From the NCBI GenBank assembly GCA_002307065.1, contig DBTN01000009.1, positions 51,025-115,024 on the forward strand: a stretch of 64,000 bases of DNA. Reading direction: 5' to 3'. The first letter of the stretch is position 1. Each line of letters starts with the position of its first letter. Below the pieces are notes generated by a model that saw nothing but the letters and a program-made list of their open reading frames with translations, did no database searches and was not told the DNA's origin. Source of the stretch: Akkermansiaceae bacterium UBA1315 (GTDB taxonomy: Bacteria > Verrucomicrobiota > Verrucomicrobiia > Verrucomicrobiales > Akkermansiaceae). A program made the position numbers and the translations under genes. Below are positions 24,646-34,132 of this stretch, one piece after another.

Positions 24646-25242
24646 ATGAACTTCGATCCCCAAGAAATCGCCGCCCTTCAGACCCGCCTGACCGCCCTTT
24701 GGCACGAGGAAACTCCGGCCGCGAGCGGTGACGGATTTTTACGCCTGGTGCAGGAAAACCACCTCCGGAATTTCCAGCTTTGGCATGAGGAAGACATCGC
24801 ACGGCGAGATGATTTGGGATCGGAACGGATTCACCAGGCGAAGCGCGCGATCGACCGGTTTAACCAAGAGCGAAACAATTTCATTGAGGAAATGGACAAG
24901 GTGCTGGTCGCCGAGCTGAAACCGCGGGAAACCGGTTGCCCGAAAAACTCGGAGACGCCGGGCATGATCATCGACCGCCTTTCCATTCTGGCGCTCAAAG
25001 AGTTTCACATGCATGAGGAAACCGTTCGTGCCGAAGCGACCGAGGCCCACCGCGAATCGTGCGGGGTGAAATTGGCGCGGATTATTGCTCAACGTGGAGA
25101 TTTGACGCTGAGTTTGGGAGAATTGCTCGAAGAAGTCGCCGCTGGCCGGAGGACTTTCGGGGTTTATTATCAGTTCAAGATGTACAACGATCCGGCGCTG
25201 AATCCGCAGTTGTATCGTGGCGCGAAGCCAACCGGTCTATGA
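24646..25242 (+). CDS. DUF4254-family protein
   Basis: A 198-residue all-helical cytoplasmic protein of the DUF4254 family, recognised from LWHEEDIARRDDLGSERIHQAKRAIDRFNQERN, the conserved N-S-E-T-P-G-M-I-I-D-R-L-S-I-L-A-L-K-x-x-H stretch, and QFKMYNDPALNPQLY near the end. The biochemical role of the family is unknown to me. It usually occurs in LPS or surface-sugar loci. Its stop overlaps the start of the LpxL-like gene by ATGA, which implies coupled translation and a shared process. The start is ATG 24646. Confidence 0.85.
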   Translation: MNFDPQEIAALQTRLTALWHEETPAASGDGFLRLVQENHLRNFQLWHEEDIARRDDLGSERIHQAKRAIDRFNQERNNFIEEMDKVLVAELKPRETGCPKNSETPGMIIDRLSILALKEFHMHEETVRAEATEAHRESCGVKLARIIAQRGDLTLSLGELLEEVAAGRRTFGVYYQFKMYNDPALNPQLYRGAKPTGL

Positions 25243-26168
25243 GGCGGAAGGGTAAGAAAAGAACGCTTTGGCATCCGTTTCACTGGCCCACTTGGATGGC
25301 GTTGGGATTCTTCCGACTGCTCGTCCTGCTCCCATGGAAGATGCAAGTCGGACTCGGACGAATTTTTGGTCCGCTGTTTTTCGCCGTCATCCGGGAGCGC
25401 CGACGGGTGGTGATGGTGAATTTAAGGCTCTGTTTTCCGGAAAAATCGGAAGCGGAGCTGCGGATGTTGGCGAAAGAGCATTACCAAGCGATGGGCATCG
25501 GTTTGTTCGAGACATGCCTTGCGTGGTGGGCGCCGACGCGTCGGCTTCCCAGCTATCAAATCGTGGGTAAAGAGCACCTTGAAGCCGCCGCTGCACGAGG
25601 AAAGGGCGTGATTCTTTTTACCGCTCACTTTACGACGCTTGAAATCTGCGGTCGGATGTTTACCGAAAACCTCCCGATCGGCTGCCTTTATCGCGATCCG
25701 GACAATGCGGTCGTCGCCCGCCAAATGCATCAACGCCGGATTGCGAAAATGACGGTTGCCGTGGCCATGAATGATTTGCGCGGTCTCATCCGGGCCCTCC
25801 GAAAAGGTCACACCATCTGGTACGCTTCCGATCAGGGAAAGCGGACGAAATTTTCAACCGTGCTGCCCTTTTTTGGCGTACCGGCCATGACCAATACTGC
25901 CGCCAGCCGGATCGCAGAGATGACCGGTGCGGCGGTCGTTCCGTATTTCGCGGCGCGGAAACCGGATGGAAGTTACCTTCTCACGGTGCTGCCAGCTTTG
26001 GAAAATTTTCCCACATCCGACCCGGAAGCCGACGCCATCCGCACCAACCGGTTGATGGAAGAATACATCCGCAAAGCCCCCGAGCAGTACTTCTGGGTCC
26101 ACCGCCGGTTTAAAAGGCGGGGTGAGGGATTTCCGAATGTTTACCGGCGATCAAGCTTTGGAGGCTAG
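25239..26168 (+). CDS. LpxL/HtrB-family lipid A acyltransferase
   Basis: A 309-residue lysophospholipid-acyltransferase-like enzyme of the lipid A secondary acylation family, with one N-terminal membrane anchor (about 18-50). The catalytic motif is His130-x4-Glu135 in TAHFTTLEICG. YRDPDN near 157 and SDQGKRTKFSTVLPFFG near 215 are further family blocks. It would acylate the lipid A precursor at the inner membrane. The start is ATG 25239, overlapping the DUF4254 stop. The 3' end overlaps the convergent GT4 gene by 18 bp. Confidence 0.9.
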   Translation: MRRKGKKRTLWHPFHWPTWMALGFFRLLVLLPWKMQVGLGRIFGPLFFAVIRERRRVVMVNLRLCFPEKSEAELRMLAKEHYQAMGIGLFETCLAWWAPTRRLPSYQIVGKEHLEAAAARGKGVILFTAHFTTLEICGRMFTENLPIGCLYRDPDNAVVARQMHQRRIAKMTVAVAMNDLRGLIRALRKGHTIWYASDQGKRTKFSTVLPFFGVPAMTNTAASRIAEMTGAAVVPYFAARKPDGSYLLTVLPALENFPTSDPEADAIRTNRLMEEYIRKAPEQYFWVHRRFKRRGEGFPNVYRRSSFGG

Positions 26169-27242
26169 CATTTCACGATATAAGGAAAGATAGGCTGACA
26201 CGATGGCGTCGCGGCTGAAATGCTTTTCAAGATAGATGCGCCCTGCTGTGGCCAATGCGGTCCGCTGGCTGGGGGACGCTTCTAACATTTTTTGGATCTG
26301 CATGGCCATTCCTTGGCTGTCATTGCAGTCACAGAGCAGACCGGTTTGGCCATCTTCGATCAGCTCAAGAGCGCCGTCGCTGCGAGTACTGATGACGGGT
26401 TTTTCGTGACTCCATGCTTCGAGAATCACATTTCCCAGCGGTTCATGGCGAGAGGGGCAGATGAAAGCATCGGCCAGTGCGTAAAAGCGGGCCGGGGCAT
26501 TTTGCCAGCCCAACCAGCGAATCTGGTGATCGATCTGAAGTTCTTTGGCGAGTGTTTGCAGTCCGGGAAATTCTGGGCCGTCACCTGCAATCATCAGCAC
26601 AACCGGCCGCCCACCAATTTCTTTTGGCAGTTTCGCGAGGGCGTGCAACAGATCATGAAACCCTTTTTTCGGCCTTAGCCGACCTAAGCTGAAAAGAATC
26701 CAAGCATCGGCATCAATCTCATGCTCGATTCGGGACTGCGCCTTTTCCGCTTCGTTGACCACGGAAACATCAGGGACAAAATTTCCGATGTGGTAGACGC
26801 GTGTGGAGGGAAGACCTGCTTTGACAAGAAAGTCGCAAATCGCACGGGTGTTACCGACCCATGCATTTGCGTGTCGGTAATATCCGTCGATTTTGTAGAA
26901 GCCTCCGAGGCGGGCGATGTGAACGGCGCTGGATTTCTCCGGGACCCGAGTGTGACGCGTGGCACGCCCCATATAACTTTGGACGACGCATGGCTGGCGC
27001 TTGGCGATTTCTCGGGAAATTTTCCACCGCGACCAGAGATCCCATTGGTTCGCCAGTGGAACATGAATTTGTTCGACCGAATTTTCATTCAGCGCACGGG
27101 CGACGGGGCTGCCGGTGCGATTGATGGCCGTGGTAGGATGACCGGCATCATGGAGCGCACGGATCAAGCGAACGTAAAATTGATCGGCTCCTCCAAACTC
27201 ACGGCTGCCGAGAATATGGATGGATGGAATAGAATCCGCCAT
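26151..27242 (-). CDS. Family 4 glycosyltransferase
   Basis: A 363-residue GT-B enzyme. The N-terminus MADSIPSIHILGSREFGGADQF has the donor/acceptor loop G-G-A-D. The C-terminal half contains FSLGRLRPKKGFHDLLHAL (about 190-208), ADAFICPSRHEPLGNVILEAWSHEKPVIST (the E-x7-E region of GT4) and GLLCDCND. It probably adds a sugar to LPS core or another surface glycan, and the neighbouring lipid A genes support this. Its start lies 218 bp from a divergent putative transferase gene. Confidence 0.92.
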   Translation of the reverse strand: MADSIPSIHILGSREFGGADQFYVRLIRALHDAGHPTTAINRTGSPVARALNENSVEQIHVPLANQWDLWSRWKISREIAKRQPCVVQSYMGRATRHTRVPEKSSAVHIARLGGFYKIDGYYRHANAWVGNTRAICDFLVKAGLPSTRVYHIGNFVPDVSVVNEAEKAQSRIEHEIDADAWILFSLGRLRPKKGFHDLLHALAKLPKEIGGRPVVLMIAGDGPEFPGLQTLAKELQIDHQIRWLGWQNAPARFYALADAFICPSRHEPLGNVILEAWSHEKPVISTRSDGALELIEDGQTGLLCDCNDSQGMAMQIQKMLEASPSQRTALATAGRIYLEKHFSRDAIVSAYLSLYREMLASKA

Positions 27243-27460
27243 TTTTCAGCGTGGGATTGGAGGTTGGAGAAAAACGGCGACCATTTGAAGGCTCAGAAAA
27301 TAGTTGGGAGATCCGGAGGCGGCAAGAGCATTTGCGAATCGCTGTGGGCTCCGGGTATCACGGTCGCCAACAAATAATGCTGCGAAATCACGGTCTTTGC
27401 CCTTGACGACAAGAGCTTTGAAAGACCCCATCATGACGTGACGCAACAGAGGCTCTCATC

Positions 27461-28273
27461 ATGGATCTGAAATATATCTTCTGCATGAAATGGGGTAATG
27501 CCTACGGTGCGAAAGACGTGAATGTCTTGAACGCGATGGTGTCGCGGAATGTGACGGGCCCTTTTCAGGTGGTGTGTTTTACCGATGATTCATCCGGTAT
27601 CGTGCCTGAAGTGAAATGCCTGCCGCTACCGCCCCTCGGCTGCGAAATTCCTCCTGACGTCCCGGGCAAATGGCCGAAAGTTGCACTGTGGAGCAAGGAT
27701 CTTGCCGGACTTCAAGGGATTGCGCTCTTTATCGATCTCGATTCAGTAATCGTCGACAATATCGACTGTTATTTCGAATATGGCGATCCGCAGGACGTCA
27801 TTACCGCCCGCAACTGGTTAAATATTTTCAATAAAACCGGCCAGACATCGGTCTTTCGTTTTCCGATCGGAGGGCATTCTTACATGCTGGAAAACCTCCA
27901 GGCGGATCCGGCGGCCATTTCGAGAAAATATCAGTATGAGCAAGATTATGTAACTCGCAATATCCGAGGCGGGATCAAATTTTGGCCGGAAGGTTGGACA
28001 AAACACTTCCGCATTCACAGCATGGGCCCTTGGTTCATGCGGTATTTTCGCGCTCCCATTTTGCCAAAAGGCGCAAAGATCATCACATTTCCAGGAATGC
28101 CAAAACCTTCAGACGCGGTTCTTGGCCGCTGGAGCGGACGCCAGGTGCCGACGACGCCGTTCGGGTATCTTTGCTGGGTCTGGTCGCTCCGGAAAACCGA
28201 CAAGCGCTGGAAAAAGCATTTCTCTCGGTTTATTCTCCCTTCGCCTTGGGTAAAGGAGCACTGGCGAGAGTGA
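27461..28273 (+). CDS. Putative glycosyltransferase with a GT8-like DxD motif
   Basis: A 270-residue protein. IALFIDLDSVIVDNID (about 86-101) has the D-x-D metal/nucleotide-sugar pattern of GT-A fold enzymes. FCMKWGNAYGAKDVNVLNAMV at the start and GKWPKVALWSKDLAG are typical of a group of bacterial proteins often annotated simply as glycosyltransferase. The donor and acceptor are unknown. It lies between the GT4 gene and the epimerase gene, and its coding sequence has no ACCGGT palindrome, unlike most genes in the window. Confidence 0.7.
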   Translation: MDLKYIFCMKWGNAYGAKDVNVLNAMVSRNVTGPFQVVCFTDDSSGIVPEVKCLPLPPLGCEIPPDVPGKWPKVALWSKDLAGLQGIALFIDLDSVIVDNIDCYFEYGDPQDVITARNWLNIFNKTGQTSVFRFPIGGHSYMLENLQADPAAISRKYQYEQDYVTRNIRGGIKFWPEGWTKHFRIHSMGPWFMRYFRAPILPKGAKIITFPGMPKPSDAVLGRWSGRQVPTTPFGYLCWVWSLRKTDKRWKKHFSRFILPSPWVKEHWRE

Positions 28274-28371
28274 GTGCTTGATTCTCGTTTTTGACCCGGT
28301 TTTACTTACCTGACAACCCTCCTTCGGATCCGTGAGCTGCCGGGTTACCCTCCAATTTTACTTCTTTTGAT

Positions 28372-29325
28372 ATGAATTTTCTGATTACTGGTGGCGCTGG
28401 TTTTATTGGCTCTCATCTCGTTGAGCGTTTGTTGACCGCAGGTCACAAGATCACGATCTTCGATGACTTCAATACCTATTACGATCCGGCGATCAAACGG
28501 CGGAATATCGCAAGCGTGCTCGACCGAATAACGGTCATCGAAGGAGATATCCGTGATGCGGTTTTAGTAGAAAGAACTTTTGCTGCAGGGAAGTTCGATT
28601 GTGTGGTTCACCTTGCCGCTCGAGCGGGGGTCCGGCCTTCCATCTCTGACCCCAAGTTGTATTTTACGACCAACATTGATGGAACATTCAATTTGCTCGA
28701 CGCTTGCCGATATCACAAGGTCCCGCGATTTATTTTCGCCTCGTCCTCATCGGTCTACGGGGTGAATAAAAAAGTTCCTTTTGCGGAGTCTGACCCTGTC
28801 GAAAGGACCATATCTCCCTACGCCGCGACGAAGCTGGCAGGAGAGCAGATTTGTTCAAATTATTCCCACCTGTTCGGAATCAGGTGTATTTGTCTCCGGT
28901 TCTTTACCGTCTATGGCCCACGTCAAAGGCCAGATCTTGCGATTTCGAAGTTCGCCTCACGTATCTTGGCAGGCGAGTCAATCGAACAATATGGCGATGG
29001 CACCACAGCTCGAGATTATACCTACATCGATGATATCGTCTCCGGAATTGTGAAGGCATGTCATTATGAAAAGCAGATGTTCGATATTTTCAATCTTGGA
29101 GAATCCGCCACAACCACGCTTTCCGAACTCATTTCAATGATCGAGGCGGAGACTGGTCAGACTGCGACGATCCGCCATCTCCCTGATCAGCCAGGAGATG
29201 TTCCTCTGACTTTTGCGGATATCAGAAAAGCAAAAGAGAAACTGAATTATACCCCAGTCACTCCGATCAAGGAAGGAATCGCGAAATATATTCGATGGGT
29301 TAGAGACCAGTCCCAAACCGGTTAG
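28372..29325 (+). CDS. NAD-dependent sugar epimerase/dehydratase
   Basis: A 317-residue extended SDR enzyme acting on a nucleotide sugar. The NAD-binding motif is GGAGFIGSHL (residues 7-16) and the catalytic Tyr-x3-Lys is in SPYAATKLAGEQ (about 146-157), preceded by SSSSVYG. FNTYYDPAIKRRNI near 35 resembles UDP-glucuronate 4-epimerases. UDP-glucose 4-epimerase or a 4,6-dehydratase are alternatives. It would supply an activated sugar to the surrounding glycosyltransferases. The start is ATG 28372, after a 98-bp spacer. Confidence 0.88.
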   Translation: MNFLITGGAGFIGSHLVERLLTAGHKITIFDDFNTYYDPAIKRRNIASVLDRITVIEGDIRDAVLVERTFAAGKFDCVVHLAARAGVRPSISDPKLYFTTNIDGTFNLLDACRYHKVPRFIFASSSSVYGVNKKVPFAESDPVERTISPYAATKLAGEQICSNYSHLFGIRCICLRFFTVYGPRQRPDLAISKFASRILAGESIEQYGDGTTARDYTYIDDIVSGIVKACHYEKQMFDIFNLGESATTTLSELISMIEAETGQTATIRHLPDQPGDVPLTFADIRKAKEKLNYTPVTPIKEGIAKYIRWVRDQSQTG

Positions 29326-29425
29326 TGAAAAGCGGGGAAGGCGAGTTCTTTTCCTCTCAGATTGGAATCTTTTTTATAGCCTAGCAAAATCCCAGGGTAA
29401 TCGTATCTGAGATCCTTTTGCATAC

Positions 29426-30439
29426 TCAAATATTTGTCCTCACATCTGTGGGGGAAACGACTGCGAGCGATTTTGCAAATGCGAGCGTCTTGTCGCGCCG
29501 CTCCTCGATGGTTTTGTTTAGGCTCCTGCGTTTTCTTTTGAGCAGTGCCGCTTTCGGCTGGAGGAAACTTGGCCACGATGGGTTACGAATCTTAGTATAC
29601 TCGGCTCGCATCAATAAACGCTGCAGGAGCTGCTCAGGAGCCGGTTTGATGATCTCGAGATATTCGGCGGGAATCTCTTCTTTCAGAAAGCTTTCGGAGT
29701 TTGTATAAATCTCTTTTGCTTCCGAGATATAATTGTAAAACTCCGATTCGGTAGCTTTCCGGTGGTTCGCAGTCGTCTCATGTACCCAAAAATAGGATTC
29801 GACTTGGGGGTCGATCGCCCAGCGCGCTTTGCTGCTCATTTGTAGTGCCCAAAGGCTGTCCCCTCCGTGTCCAAACTCCGTCGGGAAGGGGTTTTTTTGG
29901 AGGAATTGAGTAAGGTATAAGTTTCCAGCGCTGCTGGAAATTAAGGTATCAGGAAAGAAGCCGAAAGTTAACGCAGTCCATACGGCTTTAGTCATGATTT
30001 GGGGCTGTGAAATTTTCGCGGCTGCGATGATGTCATGAATGGCCCAACGTTTGGGAAGGCGCTCGCCGTTGTCACCGATCATCAACGGAGCGGAGATTAC
30101 AATGTCCGCGGAAAGTTTTTCAATCGTAGCGACTAATTTTTGGAGGGAATGTACGGGTAGGGGGTCGCCGACGGTTGCGATGGTGCAATAAGCTTGTGTC
30201 GCATTGGCAATCCCATAATTCCACGATTGGTAAAGGCCCGGTGGGTGGTTGAAAAAATGTGCTCCGTAAGCAGCGAGTGCATTTTTGAGATATTCGAAAG
30301 TTCCGTCTGTCGAGTCGCTGTCCACAATGATGAGTTCTTCGACGACCTCTGCCAGCGCGCAAAGGTGGGTGGCGTGAGCTGGTAAAGAATGAATGCAATT
30401 TCGGACGGGGCAGACAACACTTACCGGGAGCTTTTTCAT
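29426..30439 (-). CDS. Family 2 glycosyltransferase
   Basis: A 337-residue GT-A enzyme. It starts MKKLPVSVVCPVRNCIHSLP, with IIVDSDSTDGTFEYLKN (about 37-53) and a weaker ATVGDPLP in the DxD position (about 88-95), where the usual D-x-D is G-D-P. The C-terminal 60 residues are basic and helical. It is divergent from the GT4 gene at 30.6 kb. The donor is unknown. The changed metal motif may indicate altered chemistry or may simply follow a GT2 subfamily that I cannot place. Confidence 0.82.
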   Translation of the reverse strand: MKKLPVSVVCPVRNCIHSLPAHATHLCALAEVVEELIIVDSDSTDGTFEYLKNALAAYGAHFFNHPPGLYQSWNYGIANATQAYCTIATVGDPLPVHSLQKLVATIEKLSADIVISAPLMIGDNGERLPKRWAIHDIIAAAKISQPQIMTKAVWTALTFGFFPDTLISSSAGNLYLTQFLQKNPFPTEFGHGGDSLWALQMSSKARWAIDPQVESYFWVHETTANHRKATESEFYNYISEAKEIYTNSESFLKEEIPAEYLEIIKPAPEQLLQRLLMRAEYTKIRNPSWPSFLQPKAALLKRKRRSLNKTIEERRDKTLAFAKSLAVVSPTDVRTNI

Positions 30440-30596
30440 GTCAAAATCAAGAGAGCTATTAAATAATCTTAATCTTTTTCTGTGGCTTAGCGAAGATCAA
30501 GTCGAAACTCCGCCATAGCTGTGCAACCGATAAAGATCCATTACAGGTTCTAACCTAGACTTGCTTGCGTCACAAATCGACCTTAGATCAATTTCC

Positions 30597-31925
30597 ATGA
30601 AGGTCGCTACGGAAATAACCTCACTCACGAGAGCCAGTGCTGGGATTTATCGATACAGCGCGAATTTGATCATGGCGATCAGGAAGGTGGATCCAGCCGT
30701 TGAGTTGACTCCGGTTATTCTCGCTGATCCCTTGCTGTTAGGGCCTACCAATCCCGTTTTGTTTGAGGAGTTGTTTGGAGGAAAACCGGTGGTGGAGCAG
30801 TACCGAGTGACGCGGCGATGGGGAAACAAAGAAATCCATGAAATTACGAGAAGTGCGGGTTTTTTTCACCGAGGGTATCAGAAGACGCGGAAGGAAGTCG
30901 CGGGATTAAAAGGGAGGTCGGGAATTCTTGGCCGGCTGCGGAAGCTGGAGCGGGAATTTTATCGGGGAATGGCAAAGGCGATCGATTTTTTCCGGAACCT
31001 CCCCTACCAGAGAATGGAAAGATTATATGCTCCCACGGGGACAGATGTTCTGCATTCAATGAACAACGCACTACCGGTCGAATTTGGAAAAGTGCGACCT
31101 CGGCTGACTTGCCAAACCATCCATGATATCATTCCGTTGCTGTTTAAGCATTCCCATTTCAAGTATTTTGACAAGCTCGTGGACTCAGCGAGAAGGGCGG
31201 ATTTGATTATAACGGTTTCGGAGTCGACGAAACGGGACTTGCTGCAAGTTGAGGGTTTTAGTGACAAGCACATCGTCGCGGTTCCACTGGCTGCTGATCC
31301 ACAATTTCACACGGCGCCAGCGGATGCGGTAAATGCCATCCGTGCAAAGATTGGCATTTCCGAAAACATTCCTTATTTCCTCTCCGTATCAACATTGGAG
31401 CCTCGGAAAAATTTTCCGTTTTTGTTACGAGCCTTTAAAAAAGTAGTGGAATCCTACGGAGATATCCCCTGTCGGCTCGTGCTCTGTGGACGTATTGGCT
31501 GGGGAACAGACGTTCATGAGGAAATTAGAGATTTAATTAAGCAGCTTGACGGGTTAGTTTGTTATACTGGTTTTGTATCGGATGAGGAATTGAATGCTTT
31601 GTATACAGGAGCTGAGGCGTTTCTTTTTCCTTCCATTTACGAGGGCTTCGGGCTTCCGTTGTTGGAATCCATGGCTTGCGGAACACCGGTTATCTCGTCC
31701 AATACAAGCTCGATGCCGGAAGTGGTTGGAGATGCGGGGATACTCTTGTCTCCCACGAAGGAGCAGAGTTGGGTGGATGCCATGATATGGATGTTGCGCT
31801 TGACGCCGCAGGAGAAGGAAATTCATTCCCGTAAGGCGTATGAACGAGCGAGCCTGTTTTCTTGGGAGGAAACTGCAAAACAGACTTTGGCAGCTTATCA
31901 GAGCGCATTGGATCGGAAAAAATAG
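30597..31925 (+). CDS. Family 4 glycosyltransferase
   Basis: A 442-residue GT-B transferase. After the N-terminal domain (start MKVATEITSLTRASAGIYRY) come TCQTIHDIIPLLFK (about 175-188), FLSVSTLEPRKNFPFLLRAF (about 262-281), YTGFVSDEELNALYTGAEAFLFPSIYEGFGLPLLESMACGTPVISSNTSSMPEV in pieces around 330-380, and a C-terminal helix. The E-x7-E motif is EGFGLPLLE. The family includes mannosyltransferases of O-antigen clusters. The start is ATG 30597; an upstream in-frame start adds only 12 residues. The next gene starts 7 bp later. Confidence 0.93.
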   Translation: MKVATEITSLTRASAGIYRYSANLIMAIRKVDPAVELTPVILADPLLLGPTNPVLFEELFGGKPVVEQYRVTRRWGNKEIHEITRSAGFFHRGYQKTRKEVAGLKGRSGILGRLRKLEREFYRGMAKAIDFFRNLPYQRMERLYAPTGTDVLHSMNNALPVEFGKVRPRLTCQTIHDIIPLLFKHSHFKYFDKLVDSARRADLIITVSESTKRDLLQVEGFSDKHIVAVPLAADPQFHTAPADAVNAIRAKIGISENIPYFLSVSTLEPRKNFPFLLRAFKKVVESYGDIPCRLVLCGRIGWGTDVHEEIRDLIKQLDGLVCYTGFVSDEELNALYTGAEAFLFPSIYEGFGLPLLESMACGTPVISSNTSSMPEVVGDAGILLSPTKEQSWVDAMIWMLRLTPQEKEIHSRKAYERASLFSWEETAKQTLAAYQSALDRKK

Positions 31926-31932
31926 GAAAACG

Positions 31933-33096
31933 ATGATGAAGAAAACGGGTGGCAATTCCTCGATTTTATTTATTCAGCGAAAGAGTCATCGTGCCGGTGC
32001 TCAGACATCTTTGGCACGCATGCTGAAATGTGGGTCCATCCGACAACTCCAGCCAGCGGTGCTCACCGGCAGTGAGGGATGGTTGTCGCACGACTTGCGG
32101 CAACTGGGAATACCGGTGGCAGTGACTTCCTTTCCGCGGCTCAGAAGTTTTAAGAGCCAAGTGATCGGTCTGGCGCCGTTTGCGTGGAGGGCGGCGAGGG
32201 CTTTGGCGTCCGCTGCGATTCGTCCTTCGATGATCGTAGCAAACGATCATTCAGAGTGTCCGCCAGCGTTGGAGTTATCCCGGCGCTACGCAAATGTTCC
32301 AGTGGTGGGAATTCTTAGAACGCCGGGAATGACGCGCCGTGATTTCGAAAAGTTTGAGTGCGATTCGTGTGACGGTCTATTGATCGTGGGGGAAGAGCTG
32401 AGGGAGCGCGTGGCGAGGTGGACCGATAAACCGATTGATCTTTATCAGGAAGGTTTCCATCGGGATGAGTTATTCGATATGAAGCCGTGGCCTCAATCGT
32501 TTCCCGATCGGCTGTTGGTGATCGGTTCGGAAAAACCGCGCAAAGGATTTTCTGATTTTTTGAAAGCTCTCGATATGTTAGAAGCGCAGTATCTGGATTT
32601 TCCGGCTTTGGAGTGTGATTTTACGGGAACGACCATTCTGGGCGACGAGGCGTTGTTGGATCTACCGCGGCGGGCACGATTGAGGTTTTTGGGCCGGGTC
32701 GATGATTTTTCCGCTTTGGTTCGTGAGTATCCTCTGGCGATTCATCCGTCGCGGGCCGAGACGTTTGGATTGGCACCTCTGGAGGCGGTTTTGGCGGGAG
32801 TGCCAACGATGGCGTCTGAAACCGGTGCGGTAAACGAAATGGTTTTCCCTGATGAATGGAAGTTTCCACCCTATCAGCCTGCTGCGATCGCGGAGGGTAT
32901 TTTGCGTCTTTGGAAAACGTGGCCGTCAGACGGTGCTGCGATCGCTTCGCTGAAAGACTTAATATTTAAGACTTTTGATATGGATCAAACGGTCAAATCG
33001 AGTTTGCAAATGTTTCTTTCGTTGGAAAACCGCCGCCGCGAGCCTGAAAGCCAGTGCCGATTTGTCCGCTGGTTAAGCCGGCGTTCCCGCGACTGA
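31933..33096 (+). CDS. Family 4 glycosyltransferase, second copy
   Basis: A 387-residue GT4-type enzyme. The N-terminus ILFIQRKSHRAGAQTSLARML has the G-A-Q-T loop of GT-B acceptors. The C-terminal domain has LVIGSEKPRKGFSDFLKALDML (about 195-216), LRFLGRVDDFSALVREYPLAIHPSRAETFGLAPLEAVLAGVPTMASETGA in successive blocks (about 262-312), with the E-x7-E in ETFGLAPLE. It is likely cotranscribed with the preceding GT4. The start is ATG 31933 (or 31936), preceded by an AGGAAAA ribosome-binding sequence. The gene is convergent with the GT8 gene, 7 bp apart. Confidence 0.9.
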   Translation: MMKKTGGNSSILFIQRKSHRAGAQTSLARMLKCGSIRQLQPAVLTGSEGWLSHDLRQLGIPVAVTSFPRLRSFKSQVIGLAPFAWRAARALASAAIRPSMIVANDHSECPPALELSRRYANVPVVGILRTPGMTRRDFEKFECDSCDGLLIVGEELRERVARWTDKPIDLYQEGFHRDELFDMKPWPQSFPDRLLVIGSEKPRKGFSDFLKALDMLEAQYLDFPALECDFTGTTILGDEALLDLPRRARLRFLGRVDDFSALVREYPLAIHPSRAETFGLAPLEAVLAGVPTMASETGAVNEMVFPDEWKFPPYQPAAIAEGILRLWKTWPSDGAAIASLKDLIFKTFDMDQTVKSSLQMFLSLENRRREPESQCRFVRWLSRRSRD

Positions 33097-33103
33097 AATC
33101 GGT

Positions 33104-34132
33104 TTAGGCGTTTAGGTTCTGAGTTACGGATTCCCAATAGTTCGCGGCTTTCGTGAGGATAGATCCAGGATCGTTGAGAGATTTGAGATCGCTGCGGTAA
33201 TGGGCAGCGCGGGGGGGATTAAAAAATCGATAAAGCACGGCTCTTTTGCGTACTTTGGAGAGATTGTGAGGTGGAGGACTTTCCACTGGCGTGGGTTTGT
33301 GAAAGAGCGCGGCGTCTGCCTGATGCCAAAGGCGGTGGGCGAGCCAGTTGCTGGTTTTCGCGTCGCCCAGCCAGGGTTTCGGTGAACCGATATAATGAAT
33401 ATTGAGATGGAGGTTCCCTTCAATCAGCGGCCTGTTGGAACCGAGGGCGGTGCGGTGGTTGAGGGAATCGGGCAGAATAAAAGATTTGCCACGGCAAAGA
33501 AAATTGAAGACGGCTTGGTCGGCATGACGCGCGTCGGGAACTGCAGCGCGTGCGGCGATGGATTTTTCGGTAAAGTTGATTTCCCGTAGGCCTTTGAGGT
33601 TCATCCACATCACTCCGGAGTTGATATAAGGCAGTGTTCTTTCGTGGGGGAGAAGTTGATCCAACCACGGGCAGTCTTTTTCAATAGTGTTAAAATAGTC
33701 CAGAGCACCGGCAAGAAGGTAACTTTGAGAATCGGTTACAGGTTGCACGGACTCGACGCCATCAAAACAGAGGACATCTGCGTCGAGATACACAATCGAT
33801 TCGAGATGGGCCAAGATGACCGGTAGAACCAGCTTTGCGTAAAACATTCTCGATCCGCGCCTTTCTGGAAGCGCCGCAAGCAAACCTTGATCCACGGCCA
33901 ATGGAGTAACGGTCGCTCGAATCCCCCGGCTGTGGCCGATGGTGGCAATGTGGGTATCAAGATTCGTGAGAGCGTCGGGATCAATGCCGCCATCGATTAC
34001 TAGGATTTGATAATCATAGCGACCGGTTGCGGCGGCGGTGGCCGAGGCGAGCGCGACTGCCAAGCCGGGGAAAAATTTGGCATCGGCGTTCGATACGATG
34101 GTCAGGACCGGTCGGGGGTGTTCGCTTGTCAT
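33104..34132 (-). CDS. Family 8 glycosyltransferase
   Basis: A 342-residue GT8 enzyme related to LPS glucosyl/galactosyltransferases and glycogenin. The D-x-D motif lies in SIVYLDADVLCFDG (about 112-125). NSGVMWMNLKGLREI (about 170-184), HADQAVFNFLCRGK (about 205-218) and the final H-Y-I-G-S-P-K-P-W (about 250) are the donor-binding motifs. It is the third gene of a leftward three-gene unit. The start ATG 34132 overlaps the stop of the upstream gene (ATGA), so translation is coupled. Confidence 0.92.
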   Translation of the reverse strand: MTSEHPRPVLTIVSNADAKFFPGLAVALASATAAATGRYDYQILVIDGGIDPDALTNLDTHIATIGHSRGIRATVTPLAVDQGLLAALPERRGSRMFYAKLVLPVILAHLESIVYLDADVLCFDGVESVQPVTDSQSYLLAGALDYFNTIEKDCPWLDQLLPHERTLPYINSGVMWMNLKGLREINFTEKSIAARAAVPDARHADQAVFNFLCRGKSFILPDSLNHRTALGSNRPLIEGNLHLNIHYIGSPKPWLGDAKTSNWLAHRLWHQADAALFHKPTPVESPPPHNLSKVRKRAVLYRFFNPPRAAHYRSDLKSLNDPGSILTKAANYWESVTQNLNA

